DNA from: Pseudomonas helleri
GTDB lineage: Bacteria > Pseudomonadota > Gammaproteobacteria > Pseudomonadales > Pseudomonadaceae
Length of the DNA: 64,000 nucleotides
NCBI RefSeq assembly: GCF_009600315.1
Contig: NZ_WIWC01000008.1
Span: 89,449-153,448, forward strand
Reading direction: 5' to 3'
The notes beneath the pieces were generated by a model. The model made no database searches, was not told the origin of the DNA, and was given only the letters and a program-made list of their open reading frames with translations. Made by a program: the position numbers and the translations under genes. This document shows positions 45,928-56,341 of this stretch, piece after piece (the first letter of the stretch is position 1; each line of letters begins with the position of its first letter).

Positions 45928-48693
45928 GTGCTTAAGAACCTGGGTATCAAAGGCCGTGTGTTGCTGCTCACGCTAGTGCCCGTCTCCTTGATGGCAATGG
46001 TCCTCGGAGGTTACTTCACCTGGTTGCAGCAGTCGGAACTGGAATCCCAACTGCTGCAACGCGGTGAAATGATCGCCGAACAGCTTGCGCCTTTGGTAGC
46101 GCCCGCAATGGGCCGCAATGACACCGCACTGTTGAACCGAATTGCGACTGAAGCCCTGGAACAACCCGATGTTCGGGCGGTGGCGTTTCTGAGCGCCAAT
46201 CATCAACCCCTCGTCCATGCTGGCCCGAGCATGCTTAACCTGCCGCCCTTGGGCAACAGCACCCAGTTGCTGCAACGTTCGGATGTCGATGCCACTCGCT
46301 ATCTACTGCCCGTATTTGGCCGCCATCGCAACCTCGCAGGCGACATTATCCCCAACGAAGCTCATCGCTTGCTGGGATGGGTCGAGCTTGAACTCTCGCA
46401 CAACAATATGTTGCTGCGCGGGTATCGCAGCCTGTTTGCCAGTTTGTTGCTGATCGGCGCTGGGCTGGTGTTTACCACCTTGCTGGCGTTACGCATGAGC
46501 CGCACCATCAATGACCCGCTGGACCGAATCAAACAAGCCGTGGCGCAACTCAAGGATGGCCAGTTACACACCCGCTTGCCGCCGCTGGGCAGCCATGAGC
46601 TGGATGAGCTGGCATCGGGTATTAATCGCATGGCCGAAACCCTGCAAAATGCGCAGGAAGAACTGCAACACAGCGTCGATCAAGCCACTGAAGATGTACG
46701 TCAAAACCTTGAAACCATTGAAATCCAGAACCTCGAACTCGACCTCGCCCGCAAGGAAGCGCTGGAGGCCAGTCGCATCAAGTCTGAATTCCTGGCCAAT
46801 ATGAGCCATGAAATTCGCACCCCGCTCAATGGCATTCTGGGCTTTACCCATCTTCTGCAAAAAAGCGAGCTGACGCCCCGCCAATTCGACTATTTGGGCA
46901 CCATCGAAAAGTCGGCCGATAACCTGCTCGGCATCATCAACGAAATTCTCGATTTCTCGAAGATCGAGGCCGGCAAACTGGTGCTCGACACGATCCCGTT
47001 CAACCTGCGTGACTTGTTACAAGACACCCTGACCATTCTGGCCCCGGCGGCCCATGAAAAAAATCTGGAACTGGTCAGTCTGGTGTACCGCGATACGCCG
47101 TTGTCATTGATGGGTGATCCGTTGCGGCTCAAGCAGATCCTCACCAATCTGGTCAACAACGCGGTCAAGTTCACCCGCGAGGGCACCATTGCGGTACGGG
47201 CCATGCTCGAAGACGAAGATGACAACACACCCGAAGGCTTCGTCCAGTTGCGCATCAGTGTTCAGGACACCGGCATTGGTCTGACCAGCCAGGATGTGCG
47301 GGCTTTGTTCCAGGCCTTTAGCCAGGCCGATAACTCACTGTCTCGCCAACCCGGCGGCACCGGCCTGGGGTTGGTTATTTCCAAACGTCTGGTTGAGCAG
47401 ATGGGCGGCGAAATTGGCGTAGAGAGCACCCCCGGTGAGGGGTCGGTGTTCTGGATCAGCGTCAAACTGCCTAAAGCCCGCGACGATGCCGAAGACTTGC
47501 CCGGCGCGCCGCTGCTGGGCCGCCGTGTGGCGGTGCTGGAAAAACACGACCTGGCCCGTCAGGCCCTGCAGCATCAACTGGAAGATTGCGGGCTGGAAGT
47601 TACGCCCTTCACCAGCCTCGAAAACCTGACCAATTGTGTGACGAGTGCCCATCAGACCGCGCTCGCCATCCATTTGGTAGTGCTGGGTGTCACCGCCCAC
47701 GAAATGCCGCCCGAGCGTCTGAACCAGCACATATGGGATCTTGAGCACCTGGACTGCAAAGTCCTGGTGTTGTGCCCGACCACAGAGCAAGCCCTGTTCA
47801 ATGCATCGGTGCCTAACCCTCACAGCCAACTGCAGGCCAAACCCGCGTGCACCCGAAAATTGCGCCGGGCGCTGGCTGACTTGATCAACCCGCAGCACGT
47901 GCGCCACGAGCCAGGCGAGCCGACGGCCAGCCGCGCACCGCGGATTTTGTGCGTAGATGACAACCCGGCCAACCTGTTGCTGGTGCAGACCCTGCTGGAA
48001 GACATGGGCGCTCAAGTGATTGCGGTGGACAGCGGGTACGCCGCCGTTAAAACCGTCAAGTCCCACGATTTCGATTTGGTACTCATGGACGTACAAATGC
48101 CCGGCATGGACGGACGTGAAACCACCGAAGTCATACGTCAGTGGGAAAGTGAACAACATTTGACGCCGCTGCCGATTGTTGCGTTGACCGCTCACGCGAT
48201 GGCCAATGAAAAGCGCGCGTTGCTTCACAGCGGCATGGATGACTACCTGACCAAGCCCATCAGCGAGCGTCAATTGGCCCAAGTGGTGTTGAAGTGGACG
48301 GGGCTGGCCCTGCGCAACCAAGTGATCGACAACACCCATGAACCGATCCACCACGGCAACCAACTGGCCGTACTCGACCCTGATGAAGGGTTGCGCCTGG
48401 CGGCAGGCAAGCCCGACCTGGCCATCGACATGCTGGCTATGCTGCTGGCATCACTGGAAGCGGACCGTGAAGCGATCCAGCAATCGCGTCAGGCCAATGA
48501 CAACAATGCACTGATTGAGCGCGTTCACCGCTTGCACGGCGCGACGCGCTACTGCGGCGTTCCGCAATTGCGTGCCGCCTGTCAGCGTAGCGAAACCCTG
48601 CTCAAACAAGGCAGTGCACACGCCAGTACCGCTCTGGACGAACTGGATGAAGCCATGTCGCGCTTGGCTGAAGAGGCGCGAAGCACGCCGTAA
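45928..48693 (+). CDS. gacS: Hybrid sensor kinase GacS
   Basis: A 921-residue tripartite kinase (BarA ortholog). It has a transmembrane helix near residues 10-30, a periplasmic sensor to about 165, a second helix and HAMP. The HisKA domain holds H294 in [15 protein letters not shown], followed by an HATPase with [21 protein letters not shown] receiver carries D721 in [13 protein letters not shown]. The C-terminal HPt domain holds His867 in [12 protein letters not shown]. GacS phosphorylates GacA, driving RsmY/RsmZ RNAs that relieve RsmA and switch on secondary metabolism and biofilm. A GTG start at 45928 follows GGAG. It is followed by ldhA and is divergent from the two-component pair. Confidence 0.95.
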   Translation: MLKNLGIKGRVLLLTLVPVSLMAMVLGGYFTWLQQSELESQLLQRGEMIAEQLAPLVAPAMGRNDTALLNRIATEALEQPDVRAVAFLSANHQPLVHAGPSMLNLPPLGNSTQLLQRSDVDATRYLLPVFGRHRNLAGDIIPNEAHRLLGWVELELSHNNMLLRGYRSLFASLLLIGAGLVFTTLLALRMSRTINDPLDRIKQAVAQLKDGQLHTRLPPLGSHELDELASGINRMAETLQNAQEELQHSVDQATEDVRQNLETIEIQNLELDLARKEALEASRIKSEFLANMSHEIRTPLNGILGFTHLLQKSELTPRQFDYLGTIEKSADNLLGIINEILDFSKIEAGKLVLDTIPFNLRDLLQDTLTILAPAAHEKNLELVSLVYRDTPLSLMGDPLRLKQILTNLVNNAVKFTREGTIAVRAMLEDEDDNTPEGFVQLRISVQDTGIGLTSQDVRALFQAFSQADNSLSRQPGGTGLGLVISKRLVEQMGGEIGVESTPGEGSVFWISVKLPKARDDAEDLPGAPLLGRRVAVLEKHDLARQALQHQLEDCGLEVTPFTSLENLTNCVTSAHQTALAIHLVVLGVTAHEMPPERLNQHIWDLEHLDCKVLVLCPTTEQALFNASVPNPHSQLQAKPACTRKLRRALADLINPQHVRHEPGEPTASRAPRILCVDDNPANLLLVQTLLEDMGAQVIAVDSGYAAVKTVKSHDFDLVLMDVQMPGMDGRETTEVIRQWESEQHLTPLPIVALTAHAMANEKRALLHSGMDDYLTKPISERQLAQVVLKWTGLALRNQVIDNTHEPIHHGNQLAVLDPDEGLRLAAGKPDLAIDMLAMLLASLEADREAIQQSRQANDNNALIERVHRLHGATRYCGVPQLRAACQRSETLLKQGSAHASTALDELDEAMSRLAEEARSTP

Positions 48694-48754
48694 AACGCGT
48701 GCAAGTCACTACAATGAACCCGGCGGCCCCACTCGCTTATCTCAAGGATGACCC

Positions 48755-49744
48755 ATGCGCACGATACTTTTCAGTTGCCAGACTTACGACCGCGACAGTT
48801 TTAGCGCTGCTCAACAGCCGGACGGTATTGAGTTGCACTTTCAGCCGGCGCGGCTGAGTCTCGAAACAGCAGCCATTGCCCATGATTACGAAGTGGTCTG
48901 TGCGTTTATCAATGACGATTTAAGTGCCCCGGTGCTGGAGCAACTGGCCGCTGGCGGTACGCGTTTGATCGCCCTGCGCTCGGCCGGTTTCAATCACATC
49001 GACTTGCCCGCCGCCAAGCGCCTGGGCTTGAGCGTGGTACGCGTACCTGCTTACTCCCCGCATGCGGTGGCTGAACATGCCGTGGCCTTGATTCTGGCGC
49101 TCAACCGCCGCCTGCACCGCGCCTATAACCGCACCCGCGACGGCGATTTCACCCTGCACGGGCTGACCGGCTTTGATCTGGTGGGCAAAACCGTCGGCGT
49201 AGTCGGCACCGGCCAGATCGGCGCCACGTTTGCCAAAATCATGGTGGGTTTCGGCTGCAAATTACTGTGCTTTGACCCGTATTCAAACCCCGAGCTGCTG
49301 GCACTGGGGGCGCACTATGTGAGCTTGCCAGAGCTGCTGTCCGGTTCGCACATCATCAGCCTTCATTGCCCACTGACCGCCGACAACAAACATTTGATCA
49401 ACAGCCAGTCGCTCGCCACCCTCAAACGGGGCGCCATGCTGATCAACACCGGGCGCGGCGCGTTGGTCGAGACACCGGCGCTGATCGAAGCCCTGAAGAC
49501 TGGCCAGTTAGGCTATCTGGGGCTGGACGTCTATGAAGAAGAAGCCCAGATATTCTTTGAAGACCGCTCCGACCTGCCCTTGCAGGACGATGTGCTGGCA
49601 CGCTTGCTGACCTTCCCCAATGTGATCATTACCGCCCATCAGGCTTTTCTGACGCGCGAGGCACTGAGTGCGATTGCCAGCATCACGCTGGACAATATTG
49701 CGGCCTGGAAAAACGGCACGCCGCACAACCTGATCGAAGGTTGA
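48755..49744 (+). CDS. ldhA: Fermentative D-lactate dehydrogenase
   Basis: A 329-residue 2-hydroxyacid dehydrogenase that reduces pyruvate with NADH. The N-terminal MRTILFSCQTYDRDSF matches LdhA. The nucleotide-binding motif is VGVVGTGQIGATFAKIM. The catalytic Arg lies in INTGRGALVE, with Glu near LDVYEEE and His in ITAHQAFLTREAL. It is 61 nt after gacS and on the same strand; a GGAT-type ribosome site lies upstream. Confidence 0.94.
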   Translation: MRTILFSCQTYDRDSFSAAQQPDGIELHFQPARLSLETAAIAHDYEVVCAFINDDLSAPVLEQLAAGGTRLIALRSAGFNHIDLPAAKRLGLSVVRVPAYSPHAVAEHAVALILALNRRLHRAYNRTRDGDFTLHGLTGFDLVGKTVGVVGTGQIGATFAKIMVGFGCKLLCFDPYSNPELLALGAHYVSLPELLSGSHIISLHCPLTADNKHLINSQSLATLKRGAMLINTGRGALVETPALIEALKTGQLGYLGLDVYEEEAQIFFEDRSDLPLQDDVLARLLTFPNVIITAHQAFLTREALSAIASITLDNIAAWKNGTPHNLIEG

Positions 49745-49794
49745 AAGGCCAGAGCACAGGCGCGTGATAGCATAGCGGCCTATTTGGAGGACCC

Positions 49795-50232
49795 ATGGTC
49801 GAACACGATTTCCGCTTCAGCCTGCTGAACCCGCAGCACACCCTGATTGAATGCCGCGCATTGGCGCCGGGTCTGTATCAAGTCACCGGCAACGGGGGTT
49901 CGATTCAATCTGGCGACGTGCTGATTGTGACGCTTAAAGGCAGCAAGGATTTGTCCATGCGCCTGAGCGTCGACAAAGTACGCCACCTGATCAACCCGCG
50001 CGGTCAGTGGGTTGCCGTGACCAAGGGGCCAGCTTTCGGCGAGTTGGCCATTCATCAGTGGCAGGTCAACTGCGACGCCTGCGCCAAAGAACTGAAGTTT
50101 GAGTTTGCGGTAGACGCCAAGCTTGGCACCAAAGCGCAAAAGCCTGCGGCCAGTGCGCGAATCGCTGAGCTGGGCTGGAGCACTGAAGGCAGCAAGCACC
50201 TGTGCCCACAGTGCCAAAAGGCCGCGCAATGA
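49795..50232 (+). CDS. Conserved zinc-ribbon-like protein
   Basis: A 145-residue soluble protein. The first 85 residues form a beta-rich domain (IQSGDVLIVTLKGSKDLSMRL). The second half has four Cys in two pairs, CDAC (near residue 95) and CPQC near the C-terminus, as in a zinc ribbon. Function is unknown. A GGAGG site precedes the ATG at 49795. Its TGA overlaps the ATG of the following lipoprotein (ATGA), so the two are coupled. Confidence 0.82.
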   Translation: MVEHDFRFSLLNPQHTLIECRALAPGLYQVTGNGGSIQSGDVLIVTLKGSKDLSMRLSVDKVRHLINPRGQWVAVTKGPAFGELAIHQWQVNCDACAKELKFEFAVDAKLGTKAQKPAASARIAELGWSTEGSKHLCPQCQKAAQ

Positions 50233-50627
50233 AACGCCTGATCCTGATGGCCGTGCTGGGCGCAAGCCTGGTGGGGTGTGCAGGCGACCCAGTGCAGCTG
50301 CAGCACAACCACACCTACGTGGTGGAGTGGATTGGCGAGCGGCCATTGATTGATAGCAGCCACTTGACCGTGACCTTTGATGAAGGCGGCCGGGCCTATG
50401 GCAGCGGCGGTTGCAACCATTGGTTTGCGCCTTACACCCTGGACGGTGACACGCTTTCCTTTGGTGGTGTGGGCAGCACGCGCAAGGCTTGCGCACCTGC
50501 GCTGATGGAGCAGGAACATCGCTTTTTCGAAGCCCTGCAAACCGTACAGCGTTGGGATATTTCGCCCATCGAGCAGGTGCGCTTCTGGCCGGCTGAAGGC
50601 AAGCCGTTGCGGTTGTGGCCTGAGTAA
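50229..50627 (+). CDS. META/HslJ-domain lipoprotein
   Basis: A 132-residue lipoprotein. The signal MKRLILMAVLGASLVGCAG has a lipobox LVGC, with the lipid Cys at residue 17. The rest is an HslJ/META beta-domain, with YVVEWIGERPLIDSSHLTVTF and the family motif GGCNHWFAPYTLDGDTLSFGG. HslJ is linked to heat and novobiocin resistance in E. coli; the role here is unknown. I chose the ATG at 50229, not the longer frame, because the signal peptide begins there and it overlaps the previous stop. Confidence 0.88.
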   Translation: MKRLILMAVLGASLVGCAGDPVQLQHNHTYVVEWIGERPLIDSSHLTVTFDEGGRAYGSGGCNHWFAPYTLDGDTLSFGGVGSTRKACAPALMEQEHRFFEALQTVQRWDISPIEQVRFWPAEGKPLRLWPE

Positions 50628-50634
50628 AAGCGGC

Positions 50635-50737
50635 CCCTCACCCCAGCCCTCTCCCGGAGGGCTGGGGTGTAATGGTGCGCAGATCTGCTTTTGACTTTAG
50701 TCCCCTCTCCCTTCGGGAGAGGGTTAGGGTGAGGGGC
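50635..50737. repeat. CCCTCACCC-family palindromic repeat
   Basis: CCCTCACCCCAGCCCTCTCC with an inner CTCCCGGAGGGCTGG stem, then CTCTCCCTTCGGGAGAGGG and the closing GTTAGGGTGAGGGG. It lies between convergent genes and may end transcription from both. Confidence 0.85.
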
Positions 50738-50750
50738 TCTTGGCTGAGCT

Positions 50751-51215
50751 TTAATGCCCTCTAAGCTCTTTGATCTTGGCCAACACCCCGGCCGCCGTCT
50801 GCTCACCCAACATCTGTGCGCGAACCTTGCCCTTTTCATCAATGATGTATGTCACCGGTAACGCTTCACTGCGCGGCAAATCAAAGTGATCCGCCGGGTC
50901 CTGCGCCAGTACGGTAAAGGTGATGCCCATCGCGGCGCTGGCATCACTCAGCTCCTTGCCTTGCAAGCCGTCGAAGTTAACCCCGAATACACCCACCGAT
51001 TGCCCCTGCAACTGCTGCTCCAGCGAATTCAGTTCCGGGATTTCAATGCGGCAAGGCCCACACCACTCGGCCCAGTAGTTGATCACCTTCCACTGCTTGT
51101 CCAAACGTTCCGAGGGGATCTTCTGGCCATGCTGATCGACCCCGTAATCATTGCCACAACCGGCTAGCAGTAAAGTAGCAGCGACAGCAACTACCGCCAT
51201 GATTCGCTTAAACAT
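50751..51215 (-). CDS. TlpA-family thiol-disulfide lipoprotein
   Basis: A 154-residue thioredoxin-like lipoprotein. The signal MFKRIMAVVAVAATLLLAGC puts the lipid Cys at residue 20. The active site is W51-C-G-P-C55, and the cis-proline lies in ALPVTYIIDEKG. TlpA-like proteins reduce disulfides outside the cytoplasm, for example for copper or haem proteins. I chose the ATG at 51215, 21 codons inside the longest frame, because of the signal peptide and the AAGGATC ribosome site. Confidence 0.88.
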   Translation of the reverse strand: MFKRIMAVVAVAATLLLAGCGNDYGVDQHGQKIPSERLDKQWKVINYWAEWCGPCRIEIPELNSLEQQLQGQSVGVFGVNFDGLQGKELSDASAAMGITFTVLAQDPADHFDLPRSEALPVTYIIDEKGKVRAQMLGEQTAAGVLAKIKELRGH

Positions 51216-51341
51216 CTGTTGATCCTTCTCAGTAAATTCGCTCAAAAAGCCCAGTGACAGCGCTGAATAACCGCGCACGGTTCAGGCAGACTCGTCAGAC
51301 GGGTAGAATAGCCGCCACCTTACGCAAGAAGCGACCCGCAC

Positions 51342-52704
<1,363 letters not shown>

Positions 52705-52721
<17 letters not shown>

Positions 52722-53376
52722 AGGCCAGCATCTGTGACAACTGGCACATCGGCCGACCGCTTTCGGCGTGCCACTGATTGAAGGCATTCTGCACAATGGC
52801 CAAATCCCTCAAACTGGTCGGCGCCTTGTCGACCAGTTTCTGGGCATTGAGCGCCGCCACCACGTCGTAGCTCGGCACGAAGGTGTCTTTGCCCACCATG
52901 CGCAAGAAGCGCGGTGCCGACAGCCCACCCAACTGATGCCCGTGCTTGGCCAGGTACTTCCACAACCCCACAATGTCGGTCACCGGCCACTGCGCAATAA
53001 ATGCGCCGAAGCTGCCGTGCTCGTGGGCGATGTCCAACACCATTTGCGCATTGCGCGGCACGCTCTTGAGCTTGCCCAGATGACGGATAATCCGCGCATC
53101 CTGCATCAGACGCTCAAGGTGTTCCGCGCCCATCAACACGACTTTTTCGGGATCAAAACCAAAGAACACTTCTTCAAATACCGGCCATTTGGCGTCAACC
53201 ACACTGTGCTTGAGCCCGGCTCGAAAAACCCGCAAAGCCAGGGTCGACAAATATCGGTCGTCGGGAATGGCCCGTAATTGCGCCGGGGTTCGCGGTATGG
53301 GCAACTCGGCTTCCAGAGCGGCTACAGAACCAAAGCGGTTCAAACAGTATTCGTGCAGCCATGTGTAGTCGCGCAT
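52705..53376 (-). CDS. Tag-like DNA-3-methyladenine glycosylase I family protein
   Basis: A 223-residue protein related to DNA-3-methyladenine glycosylase I. The block LKHSVVDAKWPVFEEVFFGFDPEKVVLMG and MQDARIIRHLGKLKSV parallels E. coli Tag (GLSW...RENY...IIRHRGKI). The helix-hairpin-helix part near residues 150-170 (LSAPRFLRMVGKDTFVPS) is present. It lacks the Cys/His zinc cluster found at the Tag C-terminus, so it is a divergent branch. It excises alkylated bases. It is convergent with DUF2069 and overlaps it by 17 nt; a 16-nt gap separates its start from the ttcA remnant. Confidence 0.78.
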
Positions 53377-53392
53377 GCCCTCTCCTCTTGAA

Positions 53393-54097
53393 TTACGACA
53401 GGTTCAGCAGATTGACGAAACGCGGCGTCGCCGTTTCATCCATTTTCAGGCTGGCAAAATCAAACAGATTACGGTCCGCCAACTGGGACGGGTTAACGTT
53501 CTGCAAACTGCGGAAAATACTCTCGGTGCGTCCCGGCGTCTTGCGGTCCCACTCCTGAAGCATGTCTTTGACCACCTGGCGCTGCAGGTTCTCCTGGGAA
53601 CCGCACAGATTGCAGGGAATGATCGGGAACTGCTGCAAGTCCGAATACGCCTGAATGTCTTTCTCGTTGCAGTACGCCAGCGGCCGGATCACGACATTTC
53701 GACCATCATCGGACAGCAGTTTGGGCGGCATGGCCTTAAGGCTGCCATTGAAGAACATATTGAGGAAAAAGGTCTCAACGATGTCATCTCGATGATGCCC
53801 TAGTGCCATCTTGGTCGCACCAATCTCGTCGGCAAAGGTATACAAGGTGCCACGGCGCAGTCGTGAACACAGGGAACAGGTGGTCTTGCCTTCCGGGATC
53901 AATTCCTTGACCACCGAATAAGTGTCTTTTTCAACGATGTGATAGGCCACACCCAAGGCTTTCAGGTACGCGGGCAGTACGTCTTCTGGAAAACCCGGCT
54001 GTTTTTGGTCCATGTTCACGGCGACAATTTCGAACGAGATTGGCGCAACCTTTTGCAGGTGCAGCAACACGTCCAACAGCGTGTAACTGTCTTTGCC
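53393..54097 (-). pseudogene. ttcA: Resident ttcA, truncated at the PP-loop by island insertion
   Basis: The resident chromosomal ttcA, read on the minus strand. From G-K-D-S-Y-T-L-L to the C-terminus (about 234 residues) it is intact and matches Pseudomonas TtcA, including [12 protein letters not shown] and the second [13 protein letters not shown] cluster motif. At 54097/54098 the sequence leaves TtcA: the codon before GKDS should be GGC in SGG, but is followed by AT-rich DNA with a TAA. About 45 residues, including the start codon and the first part of the S-G-G-K-D-S ATP loop, are missing. A TTG just inside could in theory start a 227-residue product, but that product would lack the loop and be inactive. 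Confidence 0.88.
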
Positions 54098-54263
54098 TTA
54101 TAGCTCAAGGATATACTAGTAAACATTACACTCATGCTCGTAACTATATAATTTTACGACGTTTTACGAATAACATTCTTTACAAAAAAAGTCGACAATG
54201 TAAATTATCATGGTTTCCCGAACTCCATAGCCACCCTTACTTCACAAAAACGACGTTGAACCT
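54098..54263. other. AT-rich island boundary between the ttcA copies
   Basis: 166 nt of very AT-rich DNA (TATAGCTC, ATATACTAG, TATATAATTTTACG) directly after the break in ttcA. It has no gene. One end of the integrated element should lie at 54097/54098; the CTTTGCC/GGCAAAG at the break is part of the conserved PP-loop codons. Confidence 0.55.
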
Positions 54264-55157
54264 TTACAAAACCTGGACGACATCTATCCAATTTTCAACG
54301 CGGGAAGAAGAAACCGTTGCGCCTTCAAACTTGTAGGGCGGCCGGTCTTCCGATCTGTCAATAGACAGATTTACGAAGTCGAACAAACTGCGATCGGCTA
54401 TCTGGGAAGGGTTTACGCTTTGTAAGCTGTGAAAAATATTTTCCACGCATCCGGGATTTACCGAGTCCCACTCCGCAATCATCGATTTGATTTTTTTCCT
54501 TTGGAGATTCTCTTGTGAGCCGCAGAGATTACATGGAATGATCGGGTGCCCACTATCAGCAGCGACCTTCGCTACATCTTTTTCTCGGCAATAGGCGAGC
54601 GGCCGAATAACGATATTCCTCTTGTCGTCACTGAGCAGTTTAGGCGGCATCCCCTTCATCTTCGCTTGGAAAAACATGTTGAGAAACAAGGTCTCAACCA
54701 TATCATCCATATGATGTCCAAGCGCCAATTTAGTCGCCCCTATTTCCTCGGCAAAACTATATAGCGTCCCCCTTCTGAGTCTTGAGCAAAGAGAGCAGGT
54801 TGTTTTACCTTCAGGGATCTTTTGCTTGACGACTGAATAAGTATCTTTGTCAATTATATAATAATCAATCCCTTTACTCTCAAAAAACTCAGGCAAAATA
54901 TGCTCAGGAAACCCAGGTTGCTTCTGATCAAGATTCACGGCTACAACGCTAAACTTTATTTGCGCAACGCGCTGAAGATGTAGCAGCGCATCTAGCATTA
55001 CAAATGAATCTTTGCCGCCACTTACGCACGCCATAACTTTATCGCCGTCGTCAATCATTGCGTAATCTACAACAGCCTTTCCGACATTGCCGCGCAGCTT
55101 TTTACGACGAAGCTCTGCCGCCTTATTTAATTGAGCTGTACTTTCATCTATCATCAT
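54264..55157 (-). CDS. ttcA: Island-borne TtcA (tRNA 2-thiocytidine synthase), complete
   Basis: A complete 297-residue TtcA that would replace the broken resident gene. The PP-loop SGGKDS is at residues 46-51. The cluster Cys pair is in [12 protein letters not shown], and the second site is [14 protein letters not shown]. TtcA uses a 4Fe-4S cluster and ATP to thiolate C32 of some tRNAs. By eye it shares only about two thirds of residues with the resident fragment, so it came from elsewhere. The C-terminus has an unusual tail ([20 protein letters not shown]). It starts at the first of two adjacent ATGs with a GGAG site. It is more AT-rich than the resident copy. Confidence 0.92.
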   Translation of the reverse strand: MMIDESTAQLNKAAELRRKKLRGNVGKAVVDYAMIDDGDKVMACVSGGKDSFVMLDALLHLQRVAQIKFSVVAVNLDQKQPGFPEHILPEFFESKGIDYYIIDKDTYSVVKQKIPEGKTTCSLCSRLRRGTLYSFAEEIGATKLALGHHMDDMVETLFLNMFFQAKMKGMPPKLLSDDKRNIVIRPLAYCREKDVAKVAADSGHPIIPCNLCGSQENLQRKKIKSMIAEWDSVNPGCVENIFHSLQSVNPSQIADRSLFDFVNLSIDRSEDRPPYKFEGATVSSSRVENWIDVVQVL

Positions 55158-55419
55158 GGCTTTAAGCTCCGACTAACAATTTAGAAAACTATAAATAATC
55201 CCAATGAATCAAAATAGCTAGTTAATGCAAAAACTAAAAACTGAAAACGCACGACAAATTATTTTCATTAGCCCAGACAACTAACATCTTATCTAAACGC
55301 TTAAAACTCGAAAAATAGATAAAGCTAACGATATCTGACTTGACTGCATCATAACAAGATTGCGTCTACGTTTTAAGTGCGTCCTGACCTGACTAGCATC
55401 TAGTTTCGTAGACAGGGAG
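55158..55419. other. AT-rich spacer upstream of the island ttcA
   Basis: 262 nt with no gene. It is AT-rich and probably holds the minus-strand promoter for the island ttcA. I see no clear attachment repeat or tRNA. Confidence 0.4.
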
Positions 55420-56316
55420 TGCGATTGAAGTACGCCTTATCAAGCTGCAGACTGCCGACTACTCCGTTCGAGGGCTTTTCCTGACGCTCAAAATCCACCC
55501 CAGTGCTACTACGCGAAGTTATCCGAACCGCAATCAGCGCGCGCCAAAGACGACCAGCGCCTGTTGGGGCGGATAAAACATTCATGGCTGGAGAGCGTCG
55601 CGTTTATGGCTATCGCAAAATCCATGATGACTTGCATGAAGTCGGCGAGGCTTGCGGTCGCCATCGGCTCGCCAGATTGATGAGTATTGAAGGTCTGCGT
55701 TCTCAGACAGGGTACCGCCGACGTCCAAGGAAGTACGGAGGTAAACCAACGGTAGCCTCACCCAACTTATTGAAACGCCAGTTTGATGTGGTGGAGCCCA
55801 ATAAGGTTTGGGTCACTGATATCACCTAGATCCGCACGAATGAAGGCTGGCTGTATTTGGCAGTGGTACTGGACTTTTTTGCTCGCCAAGTAGTTGGCTG
55901 GTCAATGAAACCGCAGATGACCAGCGATTTGGCCATTGATGCATTAGTGATGGCCGTTTGGAGGCGTAAACCGAAACAAAGGTGATAGTTCACAGCGACC
56001 AAGGCAGCCAGTACAGCAGCTCAGATTAGCGTAGTTTCTTGAAGGCGAACAATTTGGTTGCCAGCATGAGTCATCGAGGCAACTGCCCTGATAATGCTGT
56101 CGCAGAAAGCTTTTTCCAGCTTTTGAAGCGAGAACGGATCAGGCGAAAAACCCACATCACACGGGAAGATGCTCGTAGCGATGTGTTCGATTATATCGAG
56201 ATGTTCTACAACACAAAACGTCGTCATGGTTTCAACAATCAGCTGTCCCCGGTAGAGTTTGAAAAGCGTTACACCGCGAGCTTGGAAAGTGTCTAGAAAA
56301 CCCGGGGCTATTTAGT
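55420..56316 (+). mobile_element. Remnant of an IS3-family insertion sequence
   Basis: Only the second open frame (the DDE transposase half) and the right end remain. The right end, GTCTAGAAAACCCGGGGC, matches the IS3-family ends known from Pseudomonas (IS51/IS3 group). No upstream orfA or left end is seen within 55160-55420, so the element is 5'-truncated. It sits directly before the large STAND gene, about 25 nt from its start. Confidence 0.8.
55425..56296 (+). pseudogene. Frameshifted IS3-family transposase (orfB)
   Basis: The transposase reads in several frames. ADYSVRGLFLTLKIHPSA is followed by a frameshift to YYAKLSEPQSARAKDDQRLLG, another to RRVYGYRKIHDDLHE and VWVTDIT, then stop codons at 55829, and in-frame stops near 55985 and 56028. 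The last clean part is FFQLLKRERIRRKTHITRE and FDYIEMFYNTKRRHGFNNQLSP. The DDE catalytic Asp and Glu blocks (VTDIT, NAVAESFF) are recognisable but no longer in one frame. It is inactive. Confidence 0.88.
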
Positions 56317-56341
56317 CTTGGCAGGGAGCTAATCGATCACA

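Noticed and set aside
47335..48363. A 342-codon minus-strand frame across gacS
   Set aside because: Antisense shadow of the kinase, receiver and HPt region, all of which are well preserved on the plus strand.
54040..54336. A 98-codon plus-strand frame at the ttcA junction
   Set aside because: It spans the resident fragment, the AT-rich boundary and the end of the island ttcA, with no ribosome site and low-complexity content; an artefact of the junction.
54338..54355. A TCTTCCGATCT stretch resembling a sequencing-adapter end
   Set aside because: Only 11 nt match, and it lies in a continuous reading frame (D-R-S-E-D-R) of the island ttcA, with normal sequence on both sides. It is most likely chance, but an assembly check at this junction would be cheap.
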